Part shown: one piece after another, positions 32,181 to 39,915 of the stretch
Numbering within the stretch: the first letter of the stretch is position 1
Layout: each line of letters starts with the position of its first letter
Source of the DNA: Methanosarcinales archaeon
Lineage (GTDB): Archaea > Halobacteriota > Methanosarcinia > Methanosarcinales > Methanoperedenaceae
Reading direction: 5' to 3'
Assembly: GCA_905339155.1 (NCBI GenBank)
Contig: CAJPFJ010000004.1
Location: 1 to 64,000, forward strand
DNA: 64,000 nucleotides
Translations under genes and position numbers: made by a program
The notes under the pieces: model-generated
The model's database searches: none
Seen by the model: the letters and a program-made list of their open reading frames with translations, nothing else
What the model was told of the DNA's origin: nothing

Positions 32181-33227
32181 TTAATCCATAATTTTGCTCG
32201 ATTTATGTAATAGTTTATGTTTTTCAAGAACTAAAATCCGTCTGGTCAGGCTCTTATGCACTCTTTGCAAATGCGTCTCCACCACCTCAAAACCTGCATC
32301 CTTTGCTATCGCTTCGATGGGACGCTCGGAAACAAAAACTGCACGTTTTCCGTTTTTTAGAACTCGGTATATCTCTTTCATGGACATTGCAAGCATATAT
32401 TCAAGAGAATCTGCTTTAATTGCCGCGGATCTTCCGTATGGCGGGTCTGTAACCACAGCATCCACACTTTCATCCCTGAGCGCAAGGCGGCATGCATCTT
32501 CATACATCAGTGTATAGTTTACATTATAATGCTCAAGGTTCATTTTTGCGCCAAGCAGGATCTTTCTTTGCATATCAGCGCCGATCACTTTTATACCAAT
32601 AAGCCCGGCTTCTACAAGAATTCCTCCTGTTCCGCAGAATGGGTCTAAGAGAGATCCCTGCGGCATTGAAATATTAACAAGCGCCCTTGCCACCCTTGGC
32701 ATCAGGACACCGGGATAAAAAAAAGGCTTGAAATGTGGTTTTCGCGCTTCGAAAATACTCCGGTCAATTGAATATAATAGACTGGCGAAAATACTCTTAT
32801 CTTCCGTAAGCACCACCCTGAACTGCATTTGCGGGCTTTTAAGGTTTGCTCGTTTCCCTTTTCTATAAAAAATACTCCCGATTTGCCTTTCCATCGATTC
32901 AGTGTTAATTGTAGAATGCTCTCTTACCCGTTTGACCCGAACGCTATATGTTCCTTCAAAATCCGGCATATTTTTTCCAACAAGATCCAGTATTTCCTGT
33001 TCACTCGATCCGCCTATACCGAGGACTTTAGTGATGTGATGGGTCATTGCCAGTCTTTTTGAGATATTTTCAACTATTTTCCCTGCCCCTGTTCCCAGAT
33101 CGATAATAAGGCATCCATCAAGGGAATGACAAACCTGGAAATCAGCCTCCAGCAGCCTGAGGCAGGCAGATACTTCTGATATGGGGATGGTGTTGTGTTC
33201 TCCTGAAAGTTCAAATGCGATCAACAT
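32181..33227 (-). CDS. tRNA (guanine-10-N2)-methyltransferase Trm-G10
   Basis: A 348-residue protein. The N-terminal half has a THUMP-like domain with IGIGGSSEQE, FSVRVKR-type strands and QIGSIFYRKGKR. The methyltransferase half has LVNISMPQGSLLDPFCGTGGILVEAGLIG (SAM site), GADMQRKILLGAKMNLEHY and the catalytic motif AVVTDPPYGRSAA (DPPY). The C-terminus has KNGKRAVFVSERPIEAI. This is the archaeal Trm-G10 enzyme that makes m2G/m22G10 in tRNA. The start ATG 33227 lies one base after the truA stop, so the two tRNA-modification genes are one operon. Confidence 0.88.
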   Translation of the reverse strand: MLIAFELSGEHNTIPISEVSACLRLLEADFQVCHSLDGCLIIDLGTGAGKIVENISKRLAMTHHITKVLGIGGSSEQEILDLVGKNMPDFEGTYSVRVKRVREHSTINTESMERQIGSIFYRKGKRANLKSPQMQFRVVLTEDKSIFASLLYSIDRSIFEARKPHFKPFFYPGVLMPRVARALVNISMPQGSLLDPFCGTGGILVEAGLIGIKVIGADMQRKILLGAKMNLEHYNVNYTLMYEDACRLALRDESVDAVVTDPPYGRSAAIKADSLEYMLAMSMKEIYRVLKNGKRAVFVSERPIEAIAKDAGFEVVETHLQRVHKSLTRRILVLEKHKLLHKSSKIMD

Positions 33228-33228
33228 A

Positions 33229-34044
33229 TCAATTATCCGGTGTCATGTCTTTTTTAAGTTCATTTAGCATTTGCGCCATTACACTATGCCATAAGAATTC
33301 TTCTGTGAGAATTTCCGATGTCTTCTTTTTTGCATAAGGATCTTCTTTCCAGTCAATATTCCCGTATTCCACATTCTTAAGGACCAGGCCATGAGCTGGC
33401 GCAGGCGGAAGCGCTTCACGGAATTGCGAAGGCAGCAGCATCTTTTCAAGCCATGGAATATCTCTTTTTCCACTGCCGATCATTTTCAATGCTGTGGCAA
33501 TTTTCCTGACCATGTGCCATAAAAAATGATCCGCGCTGATATCCATTATCGTGAACTCACCGACTGTGCTGGTATTTAATTTATAAACAAAAGTTGAACT
33601 GATACGGTCTTTCTCAGGGGTGATAAAATTTAAAAAATCATGTTCACCCATTATTAATTTAGATGCGCTATTAAGAAGTGGATTATCCAATTTCCCCGGC
33701 ATGATATACATGTATTCCCTGGATTTTGCATGGCGTCGCGGATCAAAACCATCCGGTACCTGCGCCCTTGCCCATGTCCATATTGTCCCTGGAAGATTGC
33801 TGTTGATAGCCCTGGGAATCGCTATTTCCGGTACCGGGGTATCAAATGCTATCACCTGACCGAGTGCATGAACTCCTTTATCAGTTCTTCCTGATGCGAT
33901 ATAATTAGCCTCATGGGGATTCTTGATGAGATCTAATTTCTTAAGGGATGCAAAAAGCTCACCTTCAATAGTCAACACATCAGGCTGTATCTGGAATCCA
34001 TGATAATTTGTACCGATGTATCCAACTTTGAGGGCTATTCGCAT
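33229..34044 (-). CDS. truA: tRNA pseudouridine synthase A
   Basis: Starting at ATG 34044 (MRIALKVGYIGTNYHGFQIQP) the protein is 271 residues, as usual for archaeal TruA. The catalytic motif is ASGRTDKGVHALGQVIAFDT, with the nucleophile aspartate in RTDKG. Other conserved parts are AINSNLPGTIWTWARAQVPDGFDPRR, SREYMYIMPG and HDFLNFITPEKDR. It modifies U38-U40 in the anticodon loop. A longer frame from 34179 adds 45 poor-quality residues; there is no strong ribosome binding site for either, but family homology supports 34044. It is followed by trm-G10 after one base. Confidence 0.9.
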   Translation of the reverse strand: MRIALKVGYIGTNYHGFQIQPDVLTIEGELFASLKKLDLIKNPHEANYIASGRTDKGVHALGQVIAFDTPVPEIAIPRAINSNLPGTIWTWARAQVPDGFDPRRHAKSREYMYIMPGKLDNPLLNSASKLIMGEHDFLNFITPEKDRISSTFVYKLNTSTVGEFTIMDISADHFLWHMVRKIATALKMIGSGKRDIPWLEKMLLPSQFREALPPAPAHGLVLKNVEYGNIDWKEDPYAKKKTSEILTEEFLWHSVMAQMLNELKKDMTPDN

Positions 34045-34457
34045 GGTGGTTGAAATTGGCGCATTGATATATGTATATGCTGGAGGGCCTGTTTTTGGAA
34101 ATGGCATGGATTCGATGGATACGCACGGATTTGGGATTTCGGATTCAAATCTTTCTTTCCTGACATTTGTAAATAACACTCTTTTAAATTCTGGTGTTTT
34201 ACAAAATGTAATAATTCTGGTTGATCATTTTGTGTTTTCCATGCGTGGGAGAAATATACAAAACAAAATAATAAGTAATATATTTAAAAAAATCCCAAGA
34301 CTAACTTGAAGACATGGTGTCCCAAACTGTTTTGAGACAAAGTTATATATATCATAATAACAATGGTTATAGTTATCCGAATGTAAATTTTATAATATCG
34401 GTTGGATTATATAATTTATAATAATGGAAATATTAAATAGAAGGAGGATTTGGTGAA
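34045..34457. other. non-coding region upstream of the surface gene cluster
   Basis: 413 bases. It contains the second copy of the TATA plus CCAAGACTAAC repeat (34278-34317), a TGTC/GACA hairpin just after it and, before the LamG gene, TTATATAATTTATAATAATGG. I see no gene beyond the possible N-terminal extension of TruA. Several AT-rich stretches could be promoters for the operon at 34458. Confidence 0.5.
34278..34317 (+). repeat. TATA-box plus 25-base repeat, copy B
   Basis: ATATATTTAAAAA, then a segment containing CCCAAGACTAACTTG and GACATGG, is homologous to 31594-31632. The distance from the AT-rich box to the repeated CCAAGACTAAC is the same within one base. Confidence 0.5.
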
Positions 34458-37400
34458 ATGAAACTGAAGAGTATTACTATATGGAACGATTTGCGAATTT
34501 GTATACTTGCATTGCTATTTTTAACATTTATAGCAGGAACTGTGGCAGGAGAGTTTAACATAACTTTTTTTACGGACACTCCGGCTGACGGTGAATCACT
34601 TAATCAGACATATGCAGATATCAATACATCAATTACTAATGCTACTAGTAATTCAACAGCCTTTATAGACTGGAATAATTCCGTAATTGGATGGTGGAGA
34701 CTCAACAATGAGAGCGTTGAGGATTCAACCTTTTTCAGGGACTGGAGCAGCTGGGGAAATAACGCAAGCTGTTCAACTTGTCCTGTTTTTTCAACATCCG
34801 GGAGGTTCGGGAATGCAACGAGCTTTAACGGAATAAATCAATATGTAAATACTAGCACCACTATAGCATCATTTGCAAATGGCACTATGGAAGCCTGGAT
34901 AAAACCCGCTAACTTAACCCCCAGCACAAACTCTTATGTGATGGGTGGAGCCAGCTCCAACGGAGATGATCTTAACGTAACATATGCCATATTTGTCAAT
35001 AACTCAGGTTGTCCGACACGATCCTGGGGCACAGTAATTGCAAATGGAACATCTGGACGAACAGTTTGTTCCGGTCAACTATACAATTCTTCAAATTTCT
35101 CAATAGGTGTATGGAAACATTTAGCTATTACATACAATGGATCAAATGTGTCCTTTTATGCTGATGGGGTATTGATCAATGTTACCGCCCAGCCTGTCGG
35201 CGGAGCAGGTAATGTGCAGCCATTTTCGATAGGACGGTTGGGTCCTGTAGTTTTAAACACTTATTTCAACGGCTCTATCGATGAAGTGCGTATACACAGC
35301 AGGGCATTAAGCGCTGAAGAAATAAATGCCTCTTACAATGCAACTATTAATCAGTTACATAATAATTTCACAGGTCTTGGGTATGGAAATTATAATTATA
35401 CGGCATATGCCCAGAATGAGACCGGGAATATAAGCCAGGCAACAAGGACCCTGACACTGGCCGCAGCCGGAGCAGGAGCTCCCAACATAAACAGTTCCTC
35501 TCCATCGTCACCTGTGACTGATACAGTGGGCACATCCAGGACATTCAATATCACTGCGGACCAGATCGTGAACGTCAGCTGGTATCTTAACGGAACGCTG
35601 CTTGCCGATAATAGCAGTACTAACGTCACGGCTGCGAATTATACCAATACCAGTGCAGTTTCAGGCATCTGGAATGTAACTGCTCGCGTGAACAATAGCA
35701 ATGGAACAGCCCAAAACGTGTGGACATGGACAGTAAGCGCAGCCGGAGCACAAGCTCCCACCATAAACAGTTCCTCTCCATCGTCACCTGTGACTGATAC
35801 AGTGGGCGCATCCAGGACATTCAATATCACTGCGGACCAGACTGTGAACGTCAGCTGGTATATGAACGGAACGCTGCTTGGTAATAACAGCACTAACGTC
35901 ATGAGTGCCAACTATACTAATACCAGTGCAGTTGCAGGCACATGGAATGTAACTGCTCGCGTGAACAATAGCAATGGAACAGCCCAAAACGTGTGGACAT
36001 GGACAGTAAGCGCAGCCGGAGCAGGAGCTCCCACCATAAACAGTTCCTCTCCATCGTCACCTGTGACTAATAATTCAGGCGAATCCGTAAGGTTCGATAT
36101 CAATGTTGACCAGATCGTGAACGTCAGCTGGTATCTTAACGGAACGCTGCTTTCCAGTAATAGCAGTACTAACGTCACGACTGCGAACTATACCAATACC
36201 AGTGCAGTTTCAGGCATCTGGAATGTAACTGCTATCGTGAACAATAGCAATGGAACAGACCAAAATGTGTGGACATGGACGGTACGAGCGCCAAACGGCA
36301 CTAAACTGACTGCTGACCAATTAACGCAAACAGTAAGCGCAGGTGTGACCGCAACCTATACGATCACGCTTGAAAATAATGGAAGCTCTACTGATAACTA
36401 TTCGATCTCAGTATTGAATCCGGATAACGCTGAAAACGCCAGCTTGAATATCAGTTCGCCAAGGATGATAGAATCAGGTGCGAAACTGTACTTTACACTG
36501 AATGTCAGCAATACCACGGCAGGAACTTTCCATGTGAACGTTACAGCCAATTCTACAAATGAAGTTTCCAAGGTAGGTTATGTCAATACCACAACCATAG
36601 TTACAGCAGTTATTGCACCACCTGTCATAACCATTGTCAACCCGGCTAACAATAGCGTCAACACTACCGGTTATGTCAATGTTACTGCCACTCTTTCCGA
36701 TGACGGAATGGCACAGTACCTGAATTGGGATGGCGTGAACTATTCAATGACGCCGGCCACTGCACAAACTGCAGGAACTGAGTTCTACAGAAACATGACC
36801 GGATTGTTGAGCGGGGACCATACCTTCAGGATATTTGGTAACAACTCAGGCGCCTCAAACACATCAGAAACAAGAGTAGTCACTGTCAACAGGACAACTG
36901 AAACATCAATAGCTGATTCTATTAACACAACTACTTTCATCGTTAACGATACGATAGAAATATCAGCGCCAAGCGGCAATGTAACGGTCACGATCCCCAA
37001 TGGCACCAATGCTTCTGTTGGCGGTTCTGCAATAACGAATATTTCCATGGATTCCCTTGCCCTGGTGAATTCTACATACGTGTCTGCCCTTGGCAACAAC
37101 ACCCTGATAGGTGAAAACCTCTCAGCAGGGCCTGAAGGAGCGCGTTTTAGTCCTGATATACAGATCAGGTTCAACTATACGGATGCCCAGCTTACTGCAG
37201 CAGGAATAACTGAATCCCAATTGAGGATCAAGTTCTACAACACCACATCAGGGACCTGGGTCGAACAGACTCCATACACACTCAACACTACAGGCAACTT
37301 CATCACTGCAAATGTAAGTCACTTCAGCACATTTGCGCTGGCAGCGGAAGTAACTGTAGCAGGAGCGCCCAGCATAACAGGTTTCGCCCCGTCAGCCTCT

Positions 37401-38405
37401 GTGACTGATACAGTGGGCGCATCAAGGACGTTTAATATCACCGTGGACCAGACCGTGAATGTCAGCTGGTATCTTAACGGAACGCTGCTCAGTAATACCA
37501 GCACCAGCGTCACGACTGCGAACTATACCAATGCCAGTGCATCTGCAGGCACCTGGAATGTAACTGCTCGCGTGAACAATAGCAATGGAACAGACCAAAA
37601 TGTGTGGACATGGACAGTAGGCGCAGCCTCTGGAGCTCCCACCATAAGCAGTTCCGCTCCGGAGTCACCAGTAAGAGACCTGATCGGTGCAATCAGGACC
37701 TTTACCATAACCGTTGACCAGACTGTGAATGTTTCATGGTATTTAAATGGAACGTCGGTTCAGAACAACACGAGCGTTTCATCGGGAACCATGGTCAATT
37801 ACACCAATAGCAGCGCACTTTCAGGCATCTGGAATGTAACTGCTGTTGCGAACAATAGCAATGGAACAGTTTCGAAACAATGGACATGGAGCGCATCGGA
37901 TACTATACTGACCCTTAATTCCGGATGGAATCTTGTTTCCGTACCTTTCAACCTGACCAACACCAGGCCATTTACAGGGTTCACAGTACTGACCTACAAT
38001 GCATCCGCAGCTATCCCCGTAAGTGATCCGGCGGTAGAGCCGCTGAAATCCTACTGGGTAAATAACAGCGGCAATGAGACAACTGTTGCGCTGTTCAAGG
38101 CGACCGCTGATGGATCGTCTGGCGGCAGCGGCGCGCCTACAAAGTCCATATCCCTTGCAAATGGCTGGAACATGGTTGGACCCACCGGTAATGTATCCAT
38201 GAATGCCTCTGAAATGTTCGGTTCAATTGGCTTGAACCTGTGGAGAGTTGCCAGTTATAACTCAACTGGCGATGCATACGTGATCTTCACAAATTCAGAT
38301 ACAGCGGTCAATAAGGTATCGGATCTTGTTACAGAGCCGACTGCTGGTTACTGGGCGTTCGTGACCAGAGACTCGATGTACGATGGAGATGGATCCATAA
38401 GATAA
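34458..38405 (+). CDS. 1315-residue LamG and Ig-like repeat surface protein
   Basis: A large secreted protein with signal peptide (about residues 12-32). Residues 75-300 form a LamG/concanavalin domain: VIGWWRLNNESVEDST, GNATSFNGINQYV, GTMEAWIKPANL, WKHLAITYNGSNVSFYADG and FNGSIDEVRIHSRALS. From about 340 to 620 three near-identical repeats of about 91 residues follow (NSSSPSSPVTD, FNITADQ, NVSWYLNGTLL, NVWTWTV), then a CARDB-like and further Ig-like region, then two more diverged repeats (about 970-1150). The C-terminus has two copies of a GWNLVS/GYW domain (from about residue 1155). There are dozens of NxS/T sites. No sorting signal or membrane helix is seen at the end, so attachment is unclear. 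First gene of the surface cluster; ribosome binding site GGAGG. Confidence 0.8.
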   Translation: MKLKSITIWNDLRICILALLFLTFIAGTVAGEFNITFFTDTPADGESLNQTYADINTSITNATSNSTAFIDWNNSVIGWWRLNNESVEDSTFFRDWSSWGNNASCSTCPVFSTSGRFGNATSFNGINQYVNTSTTIASFANGTMEAWIKPANLTPSTNSYVMGGASSNGDDLNVTYAIFVNNSGCPTRSWGTVIANGTSGRTVCSGQLYNSSNFSIGVWKHLAITYNGSNVSFYADGVLINVTAQPVGGAGNVQPFSIGRLGPVVLNTYFNGSIDEVRIHSRALSAEEINASYNATINQLHNNFTGLGYGNYNYTAYAQNETGNISQATRTLTLAAAGAGAPNINSSSPSSPVTDTVGTSRTFNITADQIVNVSWYLNGTLLADNSSTNVTAANYTNTSAVSGIWNVTARVNNSNGTAQNVWTWTVSAAGAQAPTINSSSPSSPVTDTVGASRTFNITADQTVNVSWYMNGTLLGNNSTNVMSANYTNTSAVAGTWNVTARVNNSNGTAQNVWTWTVSAAGAGAPTINSSSPSSPVTNNSGESVRFDINVDQIVNVSWYLNGTLLSSNSSTNVTTANYTNTSAVSGIWNVTAIVNNSNGTDQNVWTWTVRAPNGTKLTADQLTQTVSAGVTATYTITLENNGSSTDNYSISVLNPDNAENASLNISSPRMIESGAKLYFTLNVSNTTAGTFHVNVTANSTNEVSKVGYVNTTTIVTAVIAPPVITIVNPANNSVNTTGYVNVTATLSDDGMAQYLNWDGVNYSMTPATAQTAGTEFYRNMTGLLSGDHTFRIFGNNSGASNTSETRVVTVNRTTETSIADSINTTTFIVNDTIEISAPSGNVTVTIPNGTNASVGGSAITNISMDSLALVNSTYVSALGNNTLIGENLSAGPEGARFSPDIQIRFNYTDAQLTAAGITESQLRIKFYNTTSGTWVEQTPYTLNTTGNFITANVSHFSTFALAAEVTVAGAPSITGFAPSASVTDTVGASRTFNITVDQTVNVSWYLNGTLLSNTSTSVTTANYTNASASAGTWNVTARVNNSNGTDQNVWTWTVGAASGAPTISSSAPESPVRDLIGAIRTFTITVDQTVNVSWYLNGTSVQNNTSVSSGTMVNYTNSSALSGIWNVTAVANNSNGTVSKQWTWSASDTILTLNSGWNLVSVPFNLTNTRPFTGFTVLTYNASAAIPVSDPAVEPLKSYWVNNSGNETTVALFKATADGSSGGSGAPTKSISLANGWNMVGPTGNVSMNASEMFGSIGLNLWRVASYNSTGDAYVIFTNSDTAVNKVSDLVTEPTAGYWAFVTRDSMYDGDGSIR
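35479..36300 (+). repeat. tandem DNA repeats coding Ig-like units in the LamG protein
   Basis: Three units starting with GCTCCCANCATAAACAG at about 35479, 35755 and 36028 are spaced 276 and 273 bases apart and nearly identical in long stretches, for example the shared start GTTCCTCTCCATCGTCACCT. Two diverged relatives lie near 37370 and 37640. Such repeats can expand or contract by recombination. Confidence 0.85.
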
Positions 38406-38426
38406 GGGACATAACTCCCTTTATCT
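38401..38426 (+). terminator. hairpin at the end of the LamG gene
   Basis: GATAAGGGA and TCCCTTTATC flank a six-base loop directly at the stop codon (TAA within the first arm), with a TTATT run after it. Possible terminator or processing site between the LamG gene and the next PGF-pre-PGF gene. Confidence 0.5.
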
Positions 38427-38440
38427 TATTGTGAGGTTAT

Positions 38441-39499
38441 ATGAAAAAAAAATATATTTTGATCGTAGCGCTCTTACTTCTGCTTCCGGTCGTGACATCT
38501 GCAGAAGAGAACATACCCGACGTAAAGAATTCGACTATTTTCCAGGGCAGTGTAACTGTTGACGGAAACGTTGCACCGGATGGAACGACAATAGAAGCAA
38601 AAGCGGGAACTGTGCTCCGTGGCTCTGATTATGGCGGGACATCAGCCGGGAATTACAATCTTGCAGTATTTCCCACAACAGAGACGCTTACATTCTATAT
38701 CAACGGCAGATCGGCACAGACCTATTCTCTGCTGTCAACAGATAAAGCAAGGACAATAAATCTTGATCTTTCTGTTTCAACCAGTAGCGGTAGTGGCGGC
38801 AGCAGCGGCGGCGGCACCAGCAGCGGTGGAGGCGGCGGGGGTGGACCATCGGGAGAGAACCCATCCAATATTGAACTGATCGAGAAATATGACCTGGATA
38901 TCTCAAAGGATGTTCTCACATCCTACAAGTTCACACACCCAAAGAATCCCATCAAGTTCGTCAATGTCACAGGAGTGACGACATCAGGCTTAATAACAAC
39001 ATCAGTGGAAGTACTCAAGGGCACTTCAAGCCTTGTGAAAAGCACGCCGAAGGGGAAGGTCCATAAGAACGTTAACATATGGATGGGAACCTCTGGCTTT
39101 GCAACGCCAAAGAACATCAAGAATGCTCTCATCAATTTCAGGGTAGATAATGCGTGGATGAGTTCAAACAGTGTTCTAAGCGCAGATATCGTGCTTTCGA
39201 AATGGGACGGGAATAGCTGGATACAGCTTGAAACCAGGATGCTGTCAAAAGATGACGTCTACACATACTTTGAAGGAAAGACCGATTCGTTTTCACCCTT
39301 TGCAATAACAACAAAGGAAGAGGCGCCAACGCCAACTGTCACGACAACACCGGCAGGGACAGTGAAACCCACAGTGACACCGCTTACACCGCCTGCAGGA
39401 GGCACGGGTATCCTGACATGGCTTATCGTAGTGATCCTAATTCTGATCATCGGTGCAGGTGTATATTTCTTTGTCGTGAAAAAGAATAAAAAAGAATAG
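38441..39499 (+). CDS. PGF-pre-PGF domain surface protein
   Basis: A 352-residue protein with signal peptide (residues 2-20), a beta-sandwich region (residues 30-115: FQGSVTVDGNVAPDGTTIEA, NLAVFPTTETLTFYINGRSA), a Gly/Ser linker (near 110-135) and a PGF-pre-PGF domain (about 145-285: YDLDISKDVLTSYKF, VNVTGVTTSGLITTSVEVLK, VNIWMGTSGFATPKNIKNAL, FRVDNAWM, WDGNSWIQLET, FSPFAITTKEE). A Thr/Pro stalk and one C-terminal helix ending KKNKKE follow. This tail is a plain membrane anchor rather than PGF-CTERM. A paralogue lies at 42698. GTGAGG lies upstream of the ATG at 38441. It probably anchors or caps the neighbouring cytochrome at the S-layer (inference). Confidence 0.82.
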   Translation: MKKKYILIVALLLLLPVVTSAEENIPDVKNSTIFQGSVTVDGNVAPDGTTIEAKAGTVLRGSDYGGTSAGNYNLAVFPTTETLTFYINGRSAQTYSLLSTDKARTINLDLSVSTSSGSGGSSGGGTSSGGGGGGGPSGENPSNIELIEKYDLDISKDVLTSYKFTHPKNPIKFVNVTGVTTSGLITTSVEVLKGTSSLVKSTPKGKVHKNVNIWMGTSGFATPKNIKNALINFRVDNAWMSSNSVLSADIVLSKWDGNSWIQLETRMLSKDDVYTYFEGKTDSFSPFAITTKEEAPTPTVTTTPAGTVKPTVTPLTPPAGGTGILTWLIVVILILIIGAGVYFFVVKKNKKE

Positions 39500-39509
39500 A
39501 AAGGAATAA

Positions 39510-39524
39510 GGGGCACAAAGCCCC
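39510..39524 (+). terminator. hairpin terminator after the first PGF-pre-PGF gene
   Basis: GGGGC-ACAAA-GCCCC stem-loop followed by ATTATTCATATTTTT. It lies 11 bases after the stop. The next gene (multiheme cytochrome) starts 390 bases later and has its own promoter region. Confidence 0.7.
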
Positions 39525-39915
39525 ATTATTCATATTTTTGAATCAAATCCTTGACGCAGGTAGGAGTTTCTCAACTGGTGCTGGAAACTTTTTTGGATCA
39601 CTTATTTTACAAAAATTTGATTTCATCGAATTGCACCAACGTGAAATGTAACGGTCACCATGCATCCATGAACCGATATATTTATATACCATTAATTATT
39701 ATTATTATCATAATCATTGTATCAACAGTAAATTTATACCAAAATCTATGAAATATATACATATGATGGTATTTAATAAGAGGTATGGAAATAATGTAGG
39801 GAAAATCGGTTAGTTTACTGTGAGTATTCAAAGATCATTAATTTATCTACATTAATAATATATTAATAGTTATTTCAATATAATTATATAAAATAATGAG
39901 AAGGAGAACTAATAT
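39525..39915. other. 391-base intergenic region upstream of the first multiheme cytochrome
   Basis: No gene is supported; a 66-residue frame at 39551 has a homopolymeric isoleucine stretch and no ribosome binding site. AT-rich boxes near 39762 (GAAATATATACATATG) and 39877 (AATATAATTATATAAAATAATG) are promoter candidates for the cytochrome, with GGAG at 39902-39905 as its ribosome binding site. Confidence 0.45.

Noticed and set aside
35396-37984. Several minus-strand frames inside the LamG gene
   Set aside because: They are shadows caused by the repeated codons of the Ig-like units; no independent support.
39551-39751. 66-residue frame between the PGF-pre-PGF gene and the cytochrome
   Set aside because: It ends in a poly-isoleucine stretch from AT repeats and has no start signal.
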